Shown one piece after another: positions 60,684 to 64,000 of a DNA stretch of 64,000 nt (within the stretch, counting starts at the first letter, position 1; every line of letters starts with the position of its first letter). The translations under genes and the position numbers were made by a program. The stretch is from Planctomycetota bacterium (lineage in GTDB: Bacteria; Planctomycetota; JAPUJT01), in assembly GCA_027296055.1 (NCBI GenBank), contig JAPUJT010000033.1:1-64000 (forward strand). The letters run 5' to 3'. The notes under the pieces were generated by a model. The model was not told the DNA's origin. It ran no database searches and saw nothing but the letters and a program-made list of their open reading frames with translations.

Positions 60684-60715
60684 AACGAAGAGGACCCCTC
60701 GGGGTCCTCTTCGTT
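60684..60715. terminator. Strong intrinsic terminator hairpin
   Basis: 15-bp perfect stem: AACGAAGAGGACCCC (60684-60698), loop TC, complement at 60701-60715. On the plus strand TTTAT follows or overlaps the stem end. It lies 48 nt beyond the stop of the minus-strand mtnA operon and can serve either strand. Confidence 0.75.
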
Positions 60716-60762
60716 TATGTACCGCGAACCGCAGCGGCGGCTCTCCTCCAGCTCGGAAAGGG

Positions 60763-61830
60763 TCAGCTGCTCGGCGGAACCGGATTAGCGGCCTCTGCGA
60801 AATGGGACCGGATGCGCTCCCTGTCGGGCCTCTCGATGACTCCCCGCTCGGTGATGATCGCGGATATGTTGCCCGCTGGCGTCACGTCGAAGGCCGGGTT
60901 GAATGCGGAGACCCCCTCCGGAGCGAGGCGCCCTTCCGTTCCATGGGTGATCTCCTCGGGAGGTCTTTCCTCGATGGGTATCTTGGCTCCGTTCGCCAGC
61001 GAGAGGTCGAAGGTGGATGTGGGGGCCGCCACGTAGAAGGGGACGCCATGTTCTCGAGCGAGCACCGAAAGGGTGTAGGTCCCTATCTTGTTCGCTACAT
61101 CCCCGTTGGACGCGATCCGATCCGCTCCAACGAGGATGGCCTGCGCCATCTTCCTCTGGAGTACCCCACCCGCAGCGCTGTCGCAAATGATCGTGACGGG
61201 GATGCCTGCCTGCTTCAGCTCGAAGGCCGTGATGCGCGTTCCCTGCAGGAGAGGTCTCGTCTCACCGGCGATCACCTTGATCCGCTTGCCCTCCTCGACG
61301 GCGCGGAAGATGACGCCCAGGGCCGTCCCGTATTCGGTCGCAGCGAAGGCCCCCGCGTTGCAATGGGTGAGGACGGTATCTCCATCGTTCAGCAAGCGAG
61401 AGCCGTGGCGGCCAATCGCATGACACCGGGCCCGATCCTCGTTCAGGATACTCAAGGCCTCCCGGAGGAGCCCCTCCTTCACCTCTCCAGCCGGCTGGCC
61501 CCGGAGAGACTCGCCCGCCTTTCGCATGCGATCCAGGGCCCAGAAGAGGTCGGCGGCCGTGGGCCTCGCTGTGGCCAGGTATTCGACGGCATCATCGAGC
61601 CTCTCCCATAGCTCCTCTTCATCCGCGCCTTGTATGGCCAGCATCGTGCCGAGTGCGCCGGCCACGCCGATCGCAGGGGCCCCGCGTACAGACAGGCGTC
61701 GGATCGCCTTCCATACATCCTCGGAGCTCTCGCAGGTGAGGATTCGAAACTCACCCGGAAGGGCGGTCTGATCGACCAACCGGACTCTTCCGGGAATCGA
61801 ACCTTCCCAGTCGATCGTCCTGATCGTCAC
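60763..61830 (-). CDS. mtnA: S-methyl-5-thioribose-1-phosphate isomerase
   Basis: 355 residues from GTG 61830, coupled by GTGA to purE; an upstream GTG at 61842 also fits. LSVRGAPAIGVAGALGT, LTHCNAGAFAATEYGTALG (catalytic Cys), LVGADRIASNGDVANKIGTYTLSVLA (catalytic Asp) and NPAFDVTPAGNISAIITERG identify MtnA of the methionine salvage pathway, which isomerises MTR-1-P to MTRu-1-P. Other salvage genes are not in the window. Last gene of the ruvC-purC-purE operon. Confidence 0.92.
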   Translation of the reverse strand: MTIRTIDWEGSIPGRVRLVDQTALPGEFRILTCESSEDVWKAIRRLSVRGAPAIGVAGALGTMLAIQGADEEELWERLDDAVEYLATARPTAADLFWALDRMRKAGESLRGQPAGEVKEGLLREALSILNEDRARCHAIGRHGSRLLNDGDTVLTHCNAGAFAATEYGTALGVIFRAVEEGKRIKVIAGETRPLLQGTRITAFELKQAGIPVTIICDSAAGGVLQRKMAQAILVGADRIASNGDVANKIGTYTLSVLAREHGVPFYVAAPTSTFDLSLANGAKIPIEERPPEEITHGTEGRLAPEGVSAFNPAFDVTPAGNISAIITERGVIERPDRERIRSHFAEAANPVPPSS

Positions 61831-62351
61831 GAGCCTCCCCACCCCATCTCGCGCATCCGTTCCTGGACGCGGCGGTTCTTATCGCCGACCGATTGCTCGA
61901 GGGCCAGCTTCCTGGCCTTCAGTCTCTCCTTGAGGGCCGTGTCGCCGATCGCGAGGATCTGGGCAGCGAAGATCCCGGCATTGGTCGCCCCCCCCGCACC
62001 GATCGCCATCGTGGCGACCGGGACTCCGGCCGGCATCTGGACCGTGGAGTAGAGGGAGTCAACGCCTCCGAGGGCGTCCGTCTGGATCGGGATTCCGATC
62101 ACCGGAAGGTTCGTGTGCGCCGCTATCGCGCCGGCGAGATGCGCCGCCCCGCCGGCGGCGGCCAGGATCACGCGAACCCCCCGCTCCTCGGCGGAGCGCG
62201 CGAATTCCACCACGCGGTCGGGAGAGCGATGCGCTGAGAGGACCTGCACGTCGCATGGGATCTCCAGCTCGGCCAGGGCCTTCACGGTTCCCTCGACCTT
62301 TGGCATGTCCGAATCACTCCCCAGGATCAACGCCACCGGCTTGCTGTCCAT
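61827..62351 (-). CDS. purE: N5-carboxyaminoimidazole ribonucleotide mutase
   Basis: 174 residues. ALILGSDSDMPKVEGTVKAL, VLSAHRSPDRVVEFA, AAAGGAAHLAGAIAAHTNLPVIGIPI and VQMPAGVPVATMAIGAGGATNAGIFAAQIL are the PurE class signatures, with Ser, Asp and His of the active site visible (GSDSD, SAHR). It converts N5-CAIR to CAIR in purine synthesis. No purK is adjacent. Its substrate pathway neighbour purC lies two genes upstream. Confidence 0.95.
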   Translation of the reverse strand: MDSKPVALILGSDSDMPKVEGTVKALAELEIPCDVQVLSAHRSPDRVVEFARSAEERGVRVILAAAGGAAHLAGAIAAHTNLPVIGIPIQTDALGGVDSLYSTVQMPAGVPVATMAIGAGGATNAGIFAAQILAIGDTALKERLKARKLALEQSVGDKNRRVQERMREMGWGGS

Positions 62352-62357
62352 GCTTGC

Positions 62358-62813
62358 TTACCTCCTCTCGGGTAGTTTCTTCACGGGGGGGGTTCGTATG
62401 CGCCAGATCTTCCACTCCTCGCGATCGGGCACGAAATCGAAGTAGAGCACAGCTTCGCGCCTCCCGGGCCGGTCGATCTCGATGGGGACTTTGACGAGGG
62501 CATAGACCCCCCCCAGGTCCTCCGATACCGCCCGCCCGAACTGGATCCGGTCCGCATTGCGACTGTACCATTCACTCAGGGCCTCGCTTCCCAGGATCCT
62601 CTCTCCTTCCACGAGGATCTTGAGCCGACTCGGACTGTAGGACTGCGCCAGGACCTCCAGGTCCCCGGTCCGCCAGGCGGTCAGGAAGGTCTCGTAGGCG
62701 CGAAGGGGAGTGCTTCGGTCGGGATATTTGACGACGCGGCCGGCGCAGCCCGCGGCGACCCCGGCGATGGTGATCAGCGCGAAGGCGGCAAGAAGCGTTG
62801 ATGGGCTCCTCAT
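62358..62813 (-). CDS. Putative lipoprotein with NTF2/SnoaL-like layout
   Basis: 151 residues from ATG 62813. The signal is LLAAFALITIAGVAAGC with lipobox VAAGC. The mature part (STPLRAYETFLTAWRTGDLEVLAQSYSPSRLKIL, then beta strands VYALVKVPIEI and AVLYFDFVPDREEWKIWRI) has the helix-strand pattern of NTF2-like domains. It is coupled to purC by ATGA and lies 6 nt before purE, odd company for two purine genes. Confidence 0.65.
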   Translation of the reverse strand: MRSPSTLLAAFALITIAGVAAGCAGRVVKYPDRSTPLRAYETFLTAWRTGDLEVLAQSYSPSRLKILVEGERILGSEALSEWYSRNADRIQFGRAVSEDLGGVYALVKVPIEIDRPGRREAVLYFDFVPDREEWKIWRIRTPPVKKLPERR

Positions 62814-63706
62814 CCGGTCAGTTCCTTGCCGGTGATCTGCTTGTAGACGTCCAGGTACCTCTCGGTCGTTCCCTGGACCACTTCTGGCGGCAGCGTGGGC
62901 GGGGGCGGCGTCTTGTCCCAGTCGGATTTCTCCAGGAAGTCCCGGACGAACTGCTTGTCCATTGAGTCCTGCGCCCGCCCTTCCTCGTATCGCGATGCGG
63001 CCCAGAATCGCGAGGAGTCGGGAGTGAGCACCTCGTCGATCAGCATGGGACGCCCATCTTCCCAGCCCCATTCCAGCTTGGTATCGCAGAGGATGATCCC
63101 TCGCTCCTGCAGGAAGTCCCGGGCGACCTCGTAGATCCGGATCGTCTTCTCCTTCAGCTCCCGAGCGGGCTCCTCTCCCACGATCGAAACGACCTGATCG
63201 TAGTCGATGTTCTCGTCGTGGCCAGATTCCGCCTTCGTGGCGGGAGTGAATATCGTCTCGCTCAATCGTGAAGACAGGCGCAGGTCCGACGGAAGCGGGA
63301 TCCCACAGACGGCGCCCGTCCTCTGGTAGTCCTTCCATCCGGATCCGGCGATATAGCCGCGGGCTACCCACTCCACGGGGAGGACCGTCGCCTTCTTTAC
63401 CTGGAGACTCCTGCCACGCAGCACTTCCCGATGGCGCTGCACTTCGGGCGGCATTCGATCGATGTCCGTGGCGATCAGATGATTCGGGGCTATCTCCTCG
63501 AGGAATTCGAACCAGAAGATGCTCAGCGCCGTCAGAACTTCCCCTTTCCGGGGTATCCCCTGTTCGAAGACGACATCGAAGGCGGAGATCCGATCCGTGG
63601 CGACGATGAGGAGGGAATCTCCCAGGTCGTAGAGATCTCGTACCTTGCCGCGCTTGGTCAGTTCGAGTCCGTCCAGATCCGTCGTGGTGACCACTCGAGT
63701 CGTCAT
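62810..63706 (-). CDS. purC: SAICAR synthetase (phosphoribosylaminoimidazole-succinocarboxamide synthase)
   Basis: 298 residues of the long PurC type. LTKRGKVRDLYDLGDSLLIVATDRISAFDVV, IPRKGEVLTALSIFWFE, LPVEWVARGYIAGSGWKDYQ, ATKAESGHDENIDYD and ILCDTKLEWGWEDGRPMLIDEVLTPDSSRFW are diagnostic. It joins CAIR and Asp with ATP. The start overlaps the ruvC stop (ATGA). Confidence 0.96.
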   Translation of the reverse strand: MTTRVVTTTDLDGLELTKRGKVRDLYDLGDSLLIVATDRISAFDVVFEQGIPRKGEVLTALSIFWFEFLEEIAPNHLIATDIDRMPPEVQRHREVLRGRSLQVKKATVLPVEWVARGYIAGSGWKDYQRTGAVCGIPLPSDLRLSSRLSETIFTPATKAESGHDENIDYDQVVSIVGEEPARELKEKTIRIYEVARDFLQERGIILCDTKLEWGWEDGRPMLIDEVLTPDSSRFWAASRYEEGRAQDSMDKQFVRDFLEKSDWDKTPPPPTLPPEVVQGTTERYLDVYKQITGKELTG

Positions 63707-64000
63707 GATTTAGCCCCCGCATCAATGCGTTCGTTCAATGCCGACCGATGACAATGGCAGAGGGCGATGGCGATCGCGTCCGCTGCGTCCGGGGGAGGAA
63801 GCTCCTTCAGGTCGAGCATGCGGCGGACCATCTCCTGCACCTGGCTCTTCCTCGCCCTCCCGTTGCCCGTGGCGGCCTTTTTCACCTGGGCAGGGGCGTA
63901 TTCGGCGACGGGGAGATTGAAGGTGCCAGCTGCGAGGAGGGCGACCCCTCTGCCCTCTCCGATCCGAAGGGCATCCCGCACTGACTTGCCGAAGAAGGCC
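63703..64000 (-). CDS. ruvC: Crossover junction endodeoxyribonuclease RuvC, 5' part beyond window
   Basis: Only the C-terminal 98 codons are inside the window; the frame is open to the right edge. FFGKSVRDALRIGEGRGVALLAA, YAPAQVKKAATGNGRARKSQVQEMVRRML and PPPDAADAIAIALCH (last catalytic Asp residues) match RuvC closely. It resolves Holliday junctions. First visible gene of the ruvC-purC-lipoprotein-purE-mtnA operon. Confidence 0.9.
   Translation of the reverse strand, partial: AFFGKSVRDALRIGEGRGVALLAAGTFNLPVAEYAPAQVKKAATGNGRARKSQVQEMVRRMLDLKELPPPDAADAIAIALCHCHRSALNERIDAGAKS

Noticed and set aside
62814-63725. Open frame that would fuse the lipoprotein to 304 upstream codons
   Set aside because: The upstream part is a shadow of purC; the lipoprotein signal starts at 62813.

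Overview
The window is one contiguous piece of a GC-rich chromosome from a Gram-negative bacterium. It has lipoproteins with lipoboxes, a PagL-like outer-membrane deacylase, a PBP4-type D,D-peptidase, a TAT-exported Rieske protein, and genes packed with ATGA/GTGA stop-start overlaps. Promoters close to the TTGACA/TATAAT type can be read by eye. The gene content (multihaem cytochrome bc-type cluster, rhomboid and HEAT-repeat proteins, PQQ/TPR/CBM9-like giant exported protein) fits an uncultured lineage such as Eisenbacteria/FCB-like or Acidobacteriota. No rRNA or other phylogenetic marker is present, so that placement is a guess.

Layout. 1-8.1 kb (mostly minus): ABC-2 permease (cut by the left edge), a CDF-like transporter and a small membrane protein on the other strand, then rarA - two rhomboid paralogues - dacB - ABC ATPase. 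8.3-15.7 kb: M19 dipeptidase, two HEAT-repeat membrane proteins, an ABC ATPase, a GATase-like membrane protein and a DinG helicase in one tight minus-strand block. 15.8-22.9 kb (plus): lipoprotein, glutaryl-CoA-dehydrogenase-like ACAD with etfBA, PagL-like protein, nitroreductase, alpha/beta hydrolase, and a GNAT gene bracketed by inverted REP-like repeats. 22.9-28.7 kb: orphan DNA methyltransferase, a pentahaem c - cytochrome b - Rieske cluster, a CheY-like regulator and an FHA-GAF-GAF-GGDEF diguanylate cyclase.

28.98-44.14 kb is the most interesting region: a roughly 15.2-kb integrative element inside a protein-coding gene. A 15-bp direct repeat, in frame in both copies and coding VYFNE, lies at 28962-28976 and 44126-44140. 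To the left of the first copy is a host promoter, a start codon and a signal peptide that now end in a 45-codon stub. To the right of the second copy is the rest of a 1,600-residue PQQ/TPR protein, whose new start and new signal peptide are supplied by the end of the element. The element carries a tyrosine integrase with a ribbon-helix-helix partner, two small HTH (excisionase-like) proteins, a RepA-like ATPase followed by iteron-like repeats, a PIN/DUF433 toxin-antitoxin operon with a third unknown gene and a visible operator, several unknown small genes, and an envelope cargo of lipoproteins and membrane proteins. I see no capsid, tail, lysis or conjugation genes, so it looks like a satellite-type island or an integrated plasmid-like element.

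44-64 kb returns to host genes. The giant PQQ/TPR protein is followed by a nucleotide-sugar/glycan locus (nucleotidyltransferase, WecE-like aminotransferase, GT2, hexapeptide acetyltransferase, membrane protein). Then come carbamate kinase, PtsN-like EIIA, a TMTC-like TPR membrane glycosyltransferase, a sigma-54-activator-like AAA+ protein, a methyltransferase and a GT4 glycosyltransferase. The window ends with a translationally coupled minus-strand operon ruvC - purC - lipoprotein - purE - mtnA, which runs off the right edge.
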